This document shows, one piece after another, positions 33,894 to 41,695 of a DNA stretch of 64,000 bases; within the stretch, counting starts at the first letter, position 1; each line of letters opens with the position of its first letter. The stretch comes from Rhodococcus sovatensis (GTDB taxonomy: Bacteria > Actinomycetota > Actinomycetes > Mycobacteriales > Mycobacteriaceae): assembly GCF_037327425.1 (NCBI RefSeq), contig NZ_CP147846.1, positions 2,232,001 through 2,296,000 on the forward strand. The letters are read 5' to 3'. The position numbers and the translations under genes are program-made. The notes beneath the pieces were generated by a model. It did no database searches. It had not been told where the DNA came from and was given only the letters and a program-made list of their open reading frames with translations.

Positions 33894-34114
33894 GGTATCT
33901 CCGGTGGGTCAGAGGGACGAGGGCCATGGCGTTCCGTTGCATGTCGTGGCGTGTCGTTTCGTGACCGTGCATATATGTGATCTATAGCGTGTCGATAATT
34001 TCGGGGACGTCATCCCCGCCGTGAATCAATTAGTACACGGCGGATTAAATCCTGTCCATCCCTGTCCCGCCGACGTAATTCACGTTGACATAGACCGAGC
34101 GGATTATTAGTACC
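33894..34114. other. Non-coding gap between integrase and excisionase
   Basis: 221 bp without a gene. It holds two short inverted repeats, CGGGGA/TCCCCG around 34004-34020 and CCGCCGTG/CACGGCGG at 34018-34046, and AT-rich stretches (CATATATGTGATCTATAG near 33968) that could carry the excisionase promoter reading leftward. Each is suggestive only. Confidence 0.4.
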
Positions 34115-35242
34115 CTATTTTGGATTCACGAGCGCGGACAATGCCGCAGCTATTGCCTTGTCTCGACCTCCAGCGACGTGTTGATAACGCAACGCCGCGG
34201 CTGGCGTGGAATGGCCCAAACGTCCCATCAATTCCGCCAGTGACGCCCCGGTGGCCGCGGCGAGTACCGCGCCGGAATGTCGAAGATCATGGAACCGAAG
34301 ATCGTCACGACCGGCCTTCGCCCGTGCCGTGTAGAACCGCCGGTACAACGTGGACGGCTGTAGGTGACCGCCGTTCACAGCTGGGAACAACAGCGCGTCT
34401 TTACCGGGTCCGACGTGATCCTTCAGGTGGGCCGCGATGACCGGTACGAGGTGTGGCGGTATTGCTACGTCACGCGATCCGGCTTCCGACTTCGGATCCC
34501 CGACGACAAACTGTCCGTCCACGCGGACGACGGCGCGGCGAATACGGACGACTTCGTCCTTCAGATCAACGTCCTTCCGCCGTAACTCCGTCAGCTCACC
34601 GAAGCGCATGGCGCACCACGAGGCGAGCAGGATCATCGTTCGGTACTGCTCCGGCATGGCTTCGGTCAGCGTGGCCAGTTCCGGCAATGTCGCCGGGCGG
34701 ATCTTGTGGACACGCTTCGCCGATCCAGCTCCGCGAATGTGAGCCGGGTTGTTCGGGATCTTCCCGTCCGACGCCGCCGTGGCCAGGATCGTTCGAACGA
34801 GGCCGTAGGCGTGCGATCGCAGCGTCGGCGTGGCCATGTCCAGCTTCGCGTACCACGCGCGGATATCGTCCGGCGTGATCGACTTCAGCGGCAACGAACC
34901 CAGGCCCGGCAGGATCTGAACGTCCAGCAACTTCCTGTAGTGCTCGCGACTCCGCGGTTTCAGGTCGCGGTGTGCCAGCCATTCCTCTGCGTACTCGTGG
35001 AAGACGACGCGCTTCGCCCGGCCCGGCGCTGCGTCGGTGGGTTCGATCCACTTGCCGCGAATTATGTCCGCCTGTTGCAGCGACAGCCACCCGCGCGCGT
35101 CGACCTTGCTCGTGAACGTCGTCGGCGCCTTGTGCCGACGCCCGTCGTGCCAGTACAGCGCGCGGAATCTTCCGGAGGGAAGTTCCTGGACGGTGCCGAA
35201 GGTTCCGGCCTTCGCATCCTTGCGTCCGGTGCCGCGCGCCAT
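34115..35242 (-). CDS. int: Tyrosine-type site-specific integrase
   Basis: Recombines the element with the tRNA-Val gene. 375 aa: an arm-binding N-terminal domain (GTVQELPSGRFRALYWHDGRRHKAP), a core-binding SAM-like domain near 80-165 and a catalytic domain with R in CAMRFGEL, K in VGDPKSEAGSRD, H-x-x-R in HDLRHSGA, H in GRLGHST and Tyr in AALRYQH. All catalytic residues are present. ATG 35242 lies about 155 bp from attR, the usual integrase position, with one pair of putative arm sites between. Confidence 0.96.
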   Translation of the reverse strand: MARGTGRKDAKAGTFGTVQELPSGRFRALYWHDGRRHKAPTTFTSKVDARGWLSLQQADIIRGKWIEPTDAAPGRAKRVVFHEYAEEWLAHRDLKPRSREHYRKLLDVQILPGLGSLPLKSITPDDIRAWYAKLDMATPTLRSHAYGLVRTILATAASDGKIPNNPAHIRGAGSAKRVHKIRPATLPELATLTEAMPEQYRTMILLASWCAMRFGELTELRRKDVDLKDEVVRIRRAVVRVDGQFVVGDPKSEAGSRDVAIPPHLVPVIAAHLKDHVGPGKDALLFPAVNGGHLQPSTLYRRFYTARAKAGRDDLRFHDLRHSGAVLAAATGASLAELMGRLGHSTPAAALRYQHVAGGRDKAIAAALSALVNPK

Positions 35243-35254
35243 GTCTGCCTCTTT

Positions 35255-35274
35255 TCGTGAACTCCTCGTGAACT
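35255..35274 (+). promoter_or_regulatory. Right pair of putative integrase arm sites
   Basis: Two TCGTGAACT copies start at 35255 and 35266, same orientation and 11-bp spacing as the pair at 24366-24385. They lie upstream of the integrase start, so binding could also regulate its transcription. Confidence 0.65.
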
Positions 35275-35397
35275 CACTTGAGGCTACAGGGGTCCATTCG
35301 TGTCCGCTCGTGGCCCGCGATACTGAGTGCTATCTCCGCAGCTCAAACACCTATTTCAGCAGGTCCGTCGGCGTGTTCCCAGTGACGCACGTAGCTA

Positions 35398-35421
35398 GTT
35401 CAATCCCAGTATCGCGCACCA
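35398..35421 (+). other. attR core (24-bp direct repeat, right copy)
   Basis: Exact copy of the tRNA-Val(GAC) 3' end including CCA, with no tRNA 5' part in front of it. This is the displaced original 3' end of the host gene. Confidence 0.93.
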
Positions 35422-35436
35422 TAGTCAGACCAAGTC

Positions 35437-35461
35437 AGGCCCCCTTTCGAGGGGGCCTTTC
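35437..35461 (+). terminator. Terminator beyond attR, original host copy
   Basis: Same AGGCCCCC/GGGGGCCT hairpin as at 24336, followed by TTTCTT. Before integration it would have ended the tRNA-Val transcript. It now lies between attR and the convergent YdeI-family gene. Confidence 0.8.
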
Positions 35462-35466
35462 TTGTC

Positions 35467-36087
35467 TCAACCTTTGGCACGTCGGCCGTTGGCCGCTTCA
35501 TCGACGATGTGGGCGATTCGCGCGGCCCGTGTTGCGTCTCGAGCGGCACTGACGATCCACCACAGCATCTGTTTGCGGGCGCTGGGCGGAAAACCGTCCC
35601 AGTTGCGTCGAGCGTGCGGGACCAGGTCCAGCGCTGCCTTCAATTCAGCCGGTTCCTCGAGGTCTTCGACTTGGTCGGAAATGGTCCACCAGCCGTTGCC
35701 TTTCGCGGCAGCAATAGCGTCGCGACCAGCGTCGGTCATGAGGGCACGCACCTCCATATCGGCCGCACGTTCGCGGTTGAGCCGGGTCCAAGAACTCTTG
35801 GATCTGCGCGGCGTGAACAGCTGCAAGTTGCGCTCTTCGTCGAGGATGGTGCTGGTGGAGTCGATCCAACCGAAGCAGATGGCTTCCTCGACGGCCTCCG
35901 GGTACGGGCAGCGAGGTCGACCGGTGTCGTTGCGCCACGAGCACAACCACACCCCGCGGACCGACGCATGGTTGCGGCTCAACCACGTGCGCCACTGTGT
36001 CCGCGTCTCGGCGTGGATTATCGGGTAGTCGAACTTCCATGTTGCGGGGTGGGCGGAGACCGATGACTGTGATTCCGAAGCGGTCAT
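35467..36087 (-). CDS. YdeI/OmpD-associated family protein
   Basis: 206 aa. Family features: WRTWLSRNHASVRGVWL near the start, the PYPEAVEEAICFGWIDS block, FTPRRSKSSWTRLNRERA and a C-terminal PPSARKQMLWWIVSAARDATRAARI. The family is linked to resistance to toxic peptides in some species, but its chemistry is not established. ATG 36087 has a very good TGGAGG 5 bp upstream; a frame to 36117 is not needed. First host gene beyond the element. Confidence 0.85.
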   Translation of the reverse strand: MTASESQSSVSAHPATWKFDYPIIHAETRTQWRTWLSRNHASVRGVWLCSWRNDTGRPRCPYPEAVEEAICFGWIDSTSTILDEERNLQLFTPRRSKSSWTRLNRERAADMEVRALMTDAGRDAIAAAKGNGWWTISDQVEDLEEPAELKAALDLVPHARRNWDGFPPSARKQMLWWIVSAARDATRAARIAHIVDEAANGRRAKG

Positions 36088-36252
36088 GTTTCCTCCAGGA
36101 TCGTTGTGCACTCCCATCAGTTTGCCAACGATCTAGGACATCCCCCGTCCGCAATCCGTGATGAGCAGGAGACCACGCGAGGTGGGTGGTGATTCAGCTC
36201 ATAAAAGTGCACTCTGGAGACGCAGCCCACTCGAATGGAAGGAAGCCCACCC

Positions 36253-36477
36253 ATGGCGGACGACAGCCACGAGGGAAATGCCACCGAAGTACAGGTCGAC
36301 GACGAGACTCGCCGGAAAGCGGAGGAACAGGTAGCCGGAATCGACAAGAAGTACGAACCGGGCGCACGACCGACCGTTACATTGCCCGGGACGAACGGAA
36401 TGGTCTCCGGTACCGCGTTCGCAGACATGGTGGACGAAAACGGCGAGATGAAAGGCGACTCTTCAGCGGATGCCTGA
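36253..36477 (+). CDS. Small acidic protein of unknown function
   Basis: 74 aa, rich in Glu and Asp (MADDSHEGNATEVQVDDETRR), with a TVTLPGTNGMVSGTAF middle; no membrane segment and no cysteines. ATG 36253 has GGAAGGAAG upstream. Its end overlaps the next gene's start by 8 bp, so the two are probably translated from one mRNA. I do not recognise a family. The 165 bp before it show no gene. Confidence 0.65.
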   Translation: MADDSHEGNATEVQVDDETRRKAEEQVAGIDKKYEPGARPTVTLPGTNGMVSGTAFADMVDENGEMKGDSSADA

Positions 36478-37147
36478 CTGCACACAGGAGGCCGCGTACA
36501 TCGACGGAGGCGGCGTACGCGGCTTCCTTCACCTCCCGGACGGCGACCCTGTCGCATCACTCGCGCTCACCCACGGTGCCGGCAGTAACTGCACCGCAAA
36601 ACTACTCGTCGATGTGGCGACAGCATGGTCAGCCCACGGAATCGCGGTACTGAGATTCGATCTGGCGTTCCGTCAGGCCAGAGAGTCCGGTCCCCCGCAC
36701 CCGTCGAAAGCGCCCGGCGATCGAGACAGCGTCCGCGACGCAGTGACATATCTCCGTGACCGCGTGCCCGCACCCGTGTTGGTCGGCGGTCACTCCTACG
36801 GCGGTCGACAGGCCTCGATGGCGGTCGCGGAAGACAACGATCTCGCTGCAGGTTTATTACTGCTGTCGTATCCGCTTCATCCACCGGGCAAGCCCGGAAA
36901 GGCTCGCACCGCACATCTGCCCGATATCGAGATCCCGACACTGTCGGTCGCCGGCACCAAAGATCCTTTCGCGACACCGACCGAGCTACGCGAGGCGATA
37001 GGTCTCATCCCTGCCCAGACGAGCTTCGTCGAGGTCACTGGCGCGGGACATGACCTGTCGGCGCACAAACACCGGACCGCCGAGCGGTCGCTGGATGCAG
37101 CGGTCGCACTGTTCGGGATCGACGTGGACACTGCTACGACTCTGTAG
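36470..37147 (+). CDS. Alpha/beta hydrolase (dienelactone-hydrolase-like)
   Basis: 225-aa serine hydrolase of the small Tex30/KANL3-like alpha/beta group. Nucleophile Ser109 in GGHSYGG, acid in AGTKDPF near 165 and His in GAGHDLS near 195; the oxyanion strand LALTHGAGSN precedes. No signal peptide, so cytoplasmic. Substrate unknown; an esterase on a small molecule is likely. It is coupled to the preceding small acidic protein. Confidence 0.85.
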   Translation: MPDCTQEAAYIDGGGVRGFLHLPDGDPVASLALTHGAGSNCTAKLLVDVATAWSAHGIAVLRFDLAFRQARESGPPHPSKAPGDRDSVRDAVTYLRDRVPAPVLVGGHSYGGRQASMAVAEDNDLAAGLLLLSYPLHPPGKPGKARTAHLPDIEIPTLSVAGTKDPFATPTELREAIGLIPAQTSFVEVTGAGHDLSAHKHRTAERSLDAAVALFGIDVDTATTL

Positions 37148-37196
37148 TTCGGCACCGGTTTTCTGCCCGCAACAGATCAAGTGTTCTACTTATGCC

Positions 37197-37649
37197 ATGC
37201 CCACCTGGGGATGGTTCATCGTCGCGCTGGTCCTCATCGACACTGCGGTTCTCGCTGCCTGGTTCCTCGCGCGCAAGAGCCCGCGTAAGACTCCAACGGC
37301 CACAGCGCAGCTCATGCTCGCCGGCCTGGACAGCACTGCACGCGAAGAGATCTATCGGCTTGTGGGAGAGAAGAAGAAGATCCACGCGATCAAGCTCTTC
37401 CGCGAACGCACCGGTTCCGGGCTCGAGGAAGCCAAGAACATCGTGGAGTCGGTGGAGCGAGGCAATCCACTCCCCTCACCCGCTGCTTTCACGAACACCG
37501 CAGGGCTCGATACCGGCGAATGGGAGGACATCATTCCGAAGTTGCGAGCGCTGAAGAACGAAGGGAAGGCGATCGCCGCGATCAAGCTCCTACGCGCGCG
37601 GACCGGATTCTCACTCCGCGAAGCCAAGGAAGCGGTTGACCGGCTGTGA
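37197..37649 (+). CDS. Membrane protein with two ribosomal L7/L12 C-terminal-like domains
   Basis: 150 aa. Residues 5-24 form one membrane segment. Two related domains follow (about 40-85 and 105-150), each with the L7/L12 C-terminal pattern A-I-K-L-x-R-x-x-T-G-x-x-L-x-E-A-K. L7/L12 uses this fold to bind translation factors; in membrane proteins its partner is not known. ATG 37197 is the first start that leads into the membrane segment. It overlaps the next gene (GTGA), so the two are coupled. Confidence 0.8.
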   Translation: MPTWGWFIVALVLIDTAVLAAWFLARKSPRKTPTATAQLMLAGLDSTAREEIYRLVGEKKKIHAIKLFRERTGSGLEEAKNIVESVERGNPLPSPAAFTNTAGLDTGEWEDIIPKLRALKNEGKAIAAIKLLRARTGFSLREAKEAVDRL

Positions 37650-38176
37650 CTATCTCCGTCGGACCGGCCGGAATCTGGGAGACCGAACAATTGGCGGACG
37701 TCGCGGCCGTGACGTTTCCGCTCGCCTGCCCTCCGGGGTCGACGCGTGAATCGATCGAGGCATTCATCGACGACGTGCTCTCCCACGAGAAGTTCGGCGA
37801 ATACCTGAACGATCCCGATCGCACCATACTTGCTGCGCGAGAGGATGATTCGATCGTCGGCTACGCGATGCTCATCCACGGCGAGCCAACCGACCCCGAC
37901 ATCGCGCACGCTCTCACGAAGTCACCGACCATCGAGCTGTCCAAGCTGTACGTCTTGCCCGGACACCATGGTCGCGAAGTATCCGCGGAACTGATGTCCT
38001 CGGTCCTGTCCCTCGCTTCAGGCGCCGGATGTGCCGGAGTATGGCTCGGTGTGAACCAACAGAACCTCCGGGCCCAACGCTTTTATGCAAAGCAGGGTTT
38101 CGTGAAGGTCGGCACCAAGACCTTCGCACTCGGCAACGACATCCAAGACGACTTCGTCATGGAGCGGTCCTTGTAA
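37646..38176 (+). CDS. GNAT-family N-acetyltransferase
   Basis: 176 aa, GNAT fold with acetyl-CoA site in LSKLYVLPGHHGREVSAELMSSVLSLA and the C-terminal NLRAQRFYAKQGFVKVG motif, where Tyr is the usual general acid. Closest in layout to ribosomal-protein or small-molecule acetyltransferases; the substrate cannot be assigned. GTG 37646 overlaps the stop of the L7/L12-like gene. A GNAT gene also stands beside zapE in mycobacteria (Rv2669/Rv2670c). Confidence 0.87.
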   Translation: MTISVGPAGIWETEQLADVAAVTFPLACPPGSTRESIEAFIDDVLSHEKFGEYLNDPDRTILAAREDDSIVGYAMLIHGEPTDPDIAHALTKSPTIELSKLYVLPGHHGREVSAELMSSVLSLASGAGCAGVWLGVNQQNLRAQRFYAKQGFVKVGTKTFALGNDIQDDFVMERSL

Positions 38177-38185
38177 TCGGGTGCG

Positions 38186-39202
38186 TCAGCCGACCGCAGC
38201 AAACCGAGACAGGGCGAGCAGTCGGGAGGTCGCGCGGAGGTACTTCTTCCGGTAGCCACCCGCCAGCATCTCCTCGGTGAAGATCTCGTCGAGCTTCGCA
38301 CCGGACGAGGTCACCGGGATGCTGGCGTCGTACAACCGGTCTGCGAGAACAACGAGTCGCAGGGCGACGGCCTGATCCGCGGCCGGGTGCACGTTCTTCC
38401 AGAACACGGCCTCGACACCGTCGAGGAGCTTCCCGTATCGGGACGGATGCAGCGTGCTCAGGTGCGCCAGCAGCTCGTCGAAATCGTCGAGAGTTGCGCC
38501 GTCGATCTGGCCTGCGCGCTCGATCAACTCGTCTTCGGACGTCGGGTCGGGGGCGGGCGGCAGGTCGCGGTGACGGTAGTCGGGTCCGTCGACGCGAATC
38601 GATTCGAAAATGGAACCGAGCTTCTTGATTTCCCGCATGAAGTCTTCGGCCGCGAACCGTCCCTCGCCGAGCTGGCCGGGCAGCGTGTTCGAGGTCGCGA
38701 CGATGGAAACGCCGCGTGCAGACAACTCCGAGAGCAGGCGTGAGACGAGCATCGTGTCGCCCGGATCGTCCAACTCGAACTCGTCGATGCACAGCACGCT
38801 GTGGTTCGACAGCTCGTCCAGCGCCTTGTTGAAGCCCAGTGCGCCGACGACGTGCGTCAGCTCCACGAACGTGCCGAACGCTTTGGGCTCGGGAACGCTG
38901 TGGAAGATCGATGCAAGAAGGTGTGTCTTTCCGACGCCGAATCCACCGTCGAGGTACAAGCCGAGGCCGGTTGCGGGGGCCTTCTTGCCGAACAGCCCAC
39001 GCTTGCCGCCCTTGCCGCGGATCTTGGCAACCTTCTGCGAGAACTCCTCGGCCTTCTTCACCGCCTCGGCCTGGCTCGGCTCGTTGGGGTCGGGAATGTA
39101 CGAGGAGAAGCTGACGTCGTCGAACATGGCCGGCGGCACCATCTGCGCGATCAGTTGGTCGGATGGAACGACTGGATTTCGATCGACAAGACGTTCAGGC
39201 AT
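38186..39202 (-). CDS. zapE: Cell-division-associated AFG1/ZapE-type ATPase
   Basis: AAA-type ATPase of the AFG1/ZapE family, implicated in Z-ring dynamics in E. coli and mitochondrial protein quality in eukaryotes. 338 aa with Walker A DGGFGVGKTH, Walker B SVLCIDEFELDDPGD and sensor VATSNTLP; the C-terminal part (RLVVLADRLYDASIPV) is typical. Only 34 bp separate its start from the divergent reductase gene, so both promoters must overlap. Confidence 0.93.
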   Translation of the reverse strand: MPERLVDRNPVVPSDQLIAQMVPPAMFDDVSFSSYIPDPNEPSQAEAVKKAEEFSQKVAKIRGKGGKRGLFGKKAPATGLGLYLDGGFGVGKTHLLASIFHSVPEPKAFGTFVELTHVVGALGFNKALDELSNHSVLCIDEFELDDPGDTMLVSRLLSELSARGVSIVATSNTLPGQLGEGRFAAEDFMREIKKLGSIFESIRVDGPDYRHRDLPPAPDPTSEDELIERAGQIDGATLDDFDELLAHLSTLHPSRYGKLLDGVEAVFWKNVHPAADQAVALRLVVLADRLYDASIPVTSSGAKLDEIFTEEMLAGGYRKKYLRATSRLLALSRFAAVG

Positions 39203-39236
39203 TGGATCAGCCTAACGACGTGGTGTTATCTACTTT

Positions 39237-40028
39237 ATGCAGCTACTGGATATTGCGACCTACTTCACATCGGAAAGTGATGTGGCACGCGTAGCGAAAG
39301 GCCCGCTCGCGGACGCCGACCTCTCGCGTCTGTACGCGTACCCGCCACGTCCGAGGCGGCCCTGGATCCGAGTGAACTTCGTCGCCAGCATCGACGGCGC
39401 GGTCACCGCGGACGGCGTTTCCGCTGGTCTCGGCACTCCTGCCGACAAAGCCGTGTTCGCAGTACTGCGCACGTTGGCGGACGCAGTACTCGTCGGCGCG
39501 GGCACGGTGCGTGCCGAGAACTATGGCGGCGTGAGCTTGTCGGCCGCGACTCGCAGTGAGCGAGCCTCACTCGGTATGACCGACGTTCCTCCGCTCGTCG
39601 TGGTTACCGCGTCGGCGAATCTCGATCCGGAGTCGCGGATATTCACCGACTCCGACGTTCCTCCGATCGTCCTCACCACCTCGTCCGCACCTGCCGAGGC
39701 ACGACGCAGGTTGGCGGACGCGGGTGCTCGCGTGGTGGAGACGGACGGCAACACGGTGACGACCGAATCCATCCTGTCGACCCTGGACGATCTGGGTCTC
39801 CATCGGATTCTCTGCGAGGGCGGACCAGGCATCTTCGGCCAGCTTCTTGCCGACGATGCCGTCGACGATGTCTGCATCACGACGTCACCTGTTCTGGTCG
39901 CGGGATCTGCCGGGCGGATCTCGCACTCCGCGTCAGCCTCGGTTCGTCGAATGACCCGCGCGCACGTTCTCGCGGACGACGACGGGACCCTGCTGACCAG
40001 GTGGGTCAAACACCGCAGCGACGCGTAG
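39237..40028 (+). CDS. RibD C-terminal-like pyrimidine reductase
   Basis: 263-aa dihydrofolate-reductase-fold protein of the RibD C-terminal family, which in riboflavin synthesis reduces the ribosyl side chain with NADPH. NADPH/ligand motifs: RPWIRVNFVASIDGAV, DAVLVGAGTVRAENYGG and ILCEGGPGIFGQLLADD. Neighbouring riboflavin genes are absent; the mycobacterial homologue at this place (Rv2671) can act as a dihydrofolate reductase-like enzyme, so the physiological substrate is open. ATG 39237 is very close to a -10-like TATCTACT, so the mRNA may be leaderless. Confidence 0.85.
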   Translation: MQLLDIATYFTSESDVARVAKGPLADADLSRLYAYPPRPRRPWIRVNFVASIDGAVTADGVSAGLGTPADKAVFAVLRTLADAVLVGAGTVRAENYGGVSLSAATRSERASLGMTDVPPLVVVTASANLDPESRIFTDSDVPPIVLTTSSAPAEARRRLADAGARVVETDGNTVTTESILSTLDDLGLHRILCEGGPGIFGQLLADDAVDDVCITTSPVLVAGSAGRISHSASASVRRMTRAHVLADDDGTLLTRWVKHRSDA

Positions 40029-40084
40029 GCCCCGGAGCGGTAGGTGCCCGGCCGCGACCGCGCAGAAGTAGATAGCCTCGCAAC

Positions 40085-41650
40085 GTGATGCAGAATCGAT
40101 CGTTGCTCGTGTCCATCGTGTGCCTGTCGCTGCTGACAGCGGCGTGCGGCGCCGGACCGTCCAGCCGACCCGATGTCGCCGTCCTGCAGAACTCCCCTGG
40201 TCAGCCGGAGAACACCGAACCCGCTGATACCGAACCTGCAATCCCGCCGCTGCAAGTTCCCGTCACGGATCTGCCGTGGCGTGACTGCACGACCGAGACA
40301 CTCGACAGGTACGACTTCACTCCGCGGACGCCAGGTCTGATCCTCGAGTGCGCAGACTTCGAGGCTCCGGTCGATGCGTCGGGACAGATGTTCGGGTCGT
40401 TCTCGGTGGGAACGATGCGCGCACGGCTCGACCGCACACCTGCGGACGCCGCCCCGATGGTTCTGACTTCAGGGTCGGATCGTTCTTCTATCGAAACGCT
40501 CACCGACATGGCGGCAGGCCAAGGGGCGACGTTCCTTGCGGCCCACCCGATCGTCGCGATCGATCGTCGCGGGATCGGACGATCCGCAGCAGTCGACTGC
40601 ACCAAGTCCGATGCCCGCGCGGCACTGGCCGACCTCGGACAATTCGAGAGGACCGGCGGTGACTCGGTCGACAGAGCGGTCACCGCCGGTCGTGATGCCA
40701 CCATCGAATGCACGGACCTGCTGCAACCACAGGAACTCGCGTTCGCGTCGTCGTACGCTGCGGACGACCTGGAGCAACTACGCATCGGGTGGGGCGTCGA
40801 CGCCCTGGGGATCATCGGCACCGGAAACGGAGCGACGACAGCGCTCGCCTACGCCGCGCAGCATCCCGATCGAGTGGCGCGACTGATTCTGGACTCACCG
40901 AACGGACTCGGCATCGACCAGATGACCGCGGCCGAACAGAAAACCCAGGGTCGAGAAGCAGCGTTCACGGCCTTCTCCGGGCGGTGCGTAGCGCTCGACT
41001 GCTCGCTCGGTGACGATCCACGAGCAGCTGTTGCCGATCTCGTCGCGCAGTCGGCCGCCGGCACGCTCGCGCCCGTATCGACGCATGGCCTGCTCAATGG
41101 CATTGCCTACGCGCTGACTTCATCGACCGGAGATCCGTCGCAGCGCGCCCTCGAACTCGCCGACACTTTGTCGTCGGCACGATCCGGCAACACCGCCGCG
41201 CTCCAGGAACTTGCGTCGAGAGCATCCGATGCCTACGGAACCGACGGTCAATTCGTCGCACGGTGCACCGACGGCCAACAGTGGCCGTCACCTCAGGCTG
41301 TGCGCGACGTAGGTACGTCCTGGGCGCAGTTGTACCCGATCTTCGGAATCGATGCGGCCCTGGCCGCGCTGACATGCTCGTCGTGGCCGACGGCGCCTGC
41401 GGCGCCACTCCCCTCCACGGTGCCTATTCCTGTTCTGCTTCTCAGCGGCGCAGCAGACTCGGTGGTCGGTAACGCCGGTTTCGCGAGCGTCACCGGAATC
41501 GTCGCTGCCACTGGGGCGCGTTCCTCCGCGATGACATGGCAGGGGGCCGGTCACCCTGCACTGGGCGGCTCACAGTGCATCCAGTCTGCGGCGGTCACCT
41601 ATGCTCAGGACGGCACACTGCCGCCGGACGGTAGCGTCTGCCCGGCCTGA
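40085..41650 (+). CDS. Alpha/beta-hydrolase lipoprotein with altered nucleophile site
   Basis: Exported lipoprotein (lipobox LLTAAC, Cys21) like actinobacterial tripeptidyl aminopeptidases (SlpD/E, Tap type). 521 aa: Pro/Glu linker to 60, fold core from about 90, VAIDRRGIGRS, then the nucleophile elbow where GxSxG is expected reads G245-T-G247-N-G249: Ser is replaced by Gly. The acid (LLSGAADSVV) and His (QGAGHPAL) are still present. It may have lost peptidase activity. GTG 40085 and ATG 40088 are equivalent starts. It follows the reductase gene as Rv2672 follows Rv2671. Confidence 0.8.
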   Translation: MMQNRSLLVSIVCLSLLTAACGAGPSSRPDVAVLQNSPGQPENTEPADTEPAIPPLQVPVTDLPWRDCTTETLDRYDFTPRTPGLILECADFEAPVDASGQMFGSFSVGTMRARLDRTPADAAPMVLTSGSDRSSIETLTDMAAGQGATFLAAHPIVAIDRRGIGRSAAVDCTKSDARAALADLGQFERTGGDSVDRAVTAGRDATIECTDLLQPQELAFASSYAADDLEQLRIGWGVDALGIIGTGNGATTALAYAAQHPDRVARLILDSPNGLGIDQMTAAEQKTQGREAAFTAFSGRCVALDCSLGDDPRAAVADLVAQSAAGTLAPVSTHGLLNGIAYALTSSTGDPSQRALELADTLSSARSGNTAALQELASRASDAYGTDGQFVARCTDGQQWPSPQAVRDVGTSWAQLYPIFGIDAALAALTCSSWPTAPAAPLPSTVPIPVLLLSGAADSVVGNAGFASVTGIVAATGARSSAMTWQGAGHPALGGSQCIQSAAVTYAQDGTLPPDGSVCPA

Positions 41651-41695
41651 GGGTGTCTCGGTGATCGGTGACCGGGGTCAAGGTACCGTTCCCGG

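Larger units (their letters stand above)
24297..35421. mobile_element. Integrated phage-satellite-like element with capsid genes and no tail genes
   Basis: About 11.1 kb, or about 10.1 kb without the later insertion sequence. It is bounded by the 24-bp tRNA-Val direct repeat, with integrase next to the right repeat. Apart from the IS, every gene is on the minus strand: integrase, excisionase, unknown protein, RepA-like ATPase, WhiB, HNH nuclease, large terminase, portal, scaffold, two small proteins, HK97-type capsid and two connector-like proteins, ending 66 bp from the left repeat. There is no tape measure, tail, holin, endolysin, repressor, prohead protease or clear small terminase. This gene set fits capsid-forming phage-inducible islands, which package themselves in their own capsids but take tails from a helper. 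A deletion-derived prophage is the alternative. Confidence 0.8.

Noticed and set aside
36970..37196. Longer N-terminus for the L7/L12-like membrane protein
   Set aside because: Would overlap the alpha/beta hydrolase gene and precede the membrane segment with unrelated sequence.
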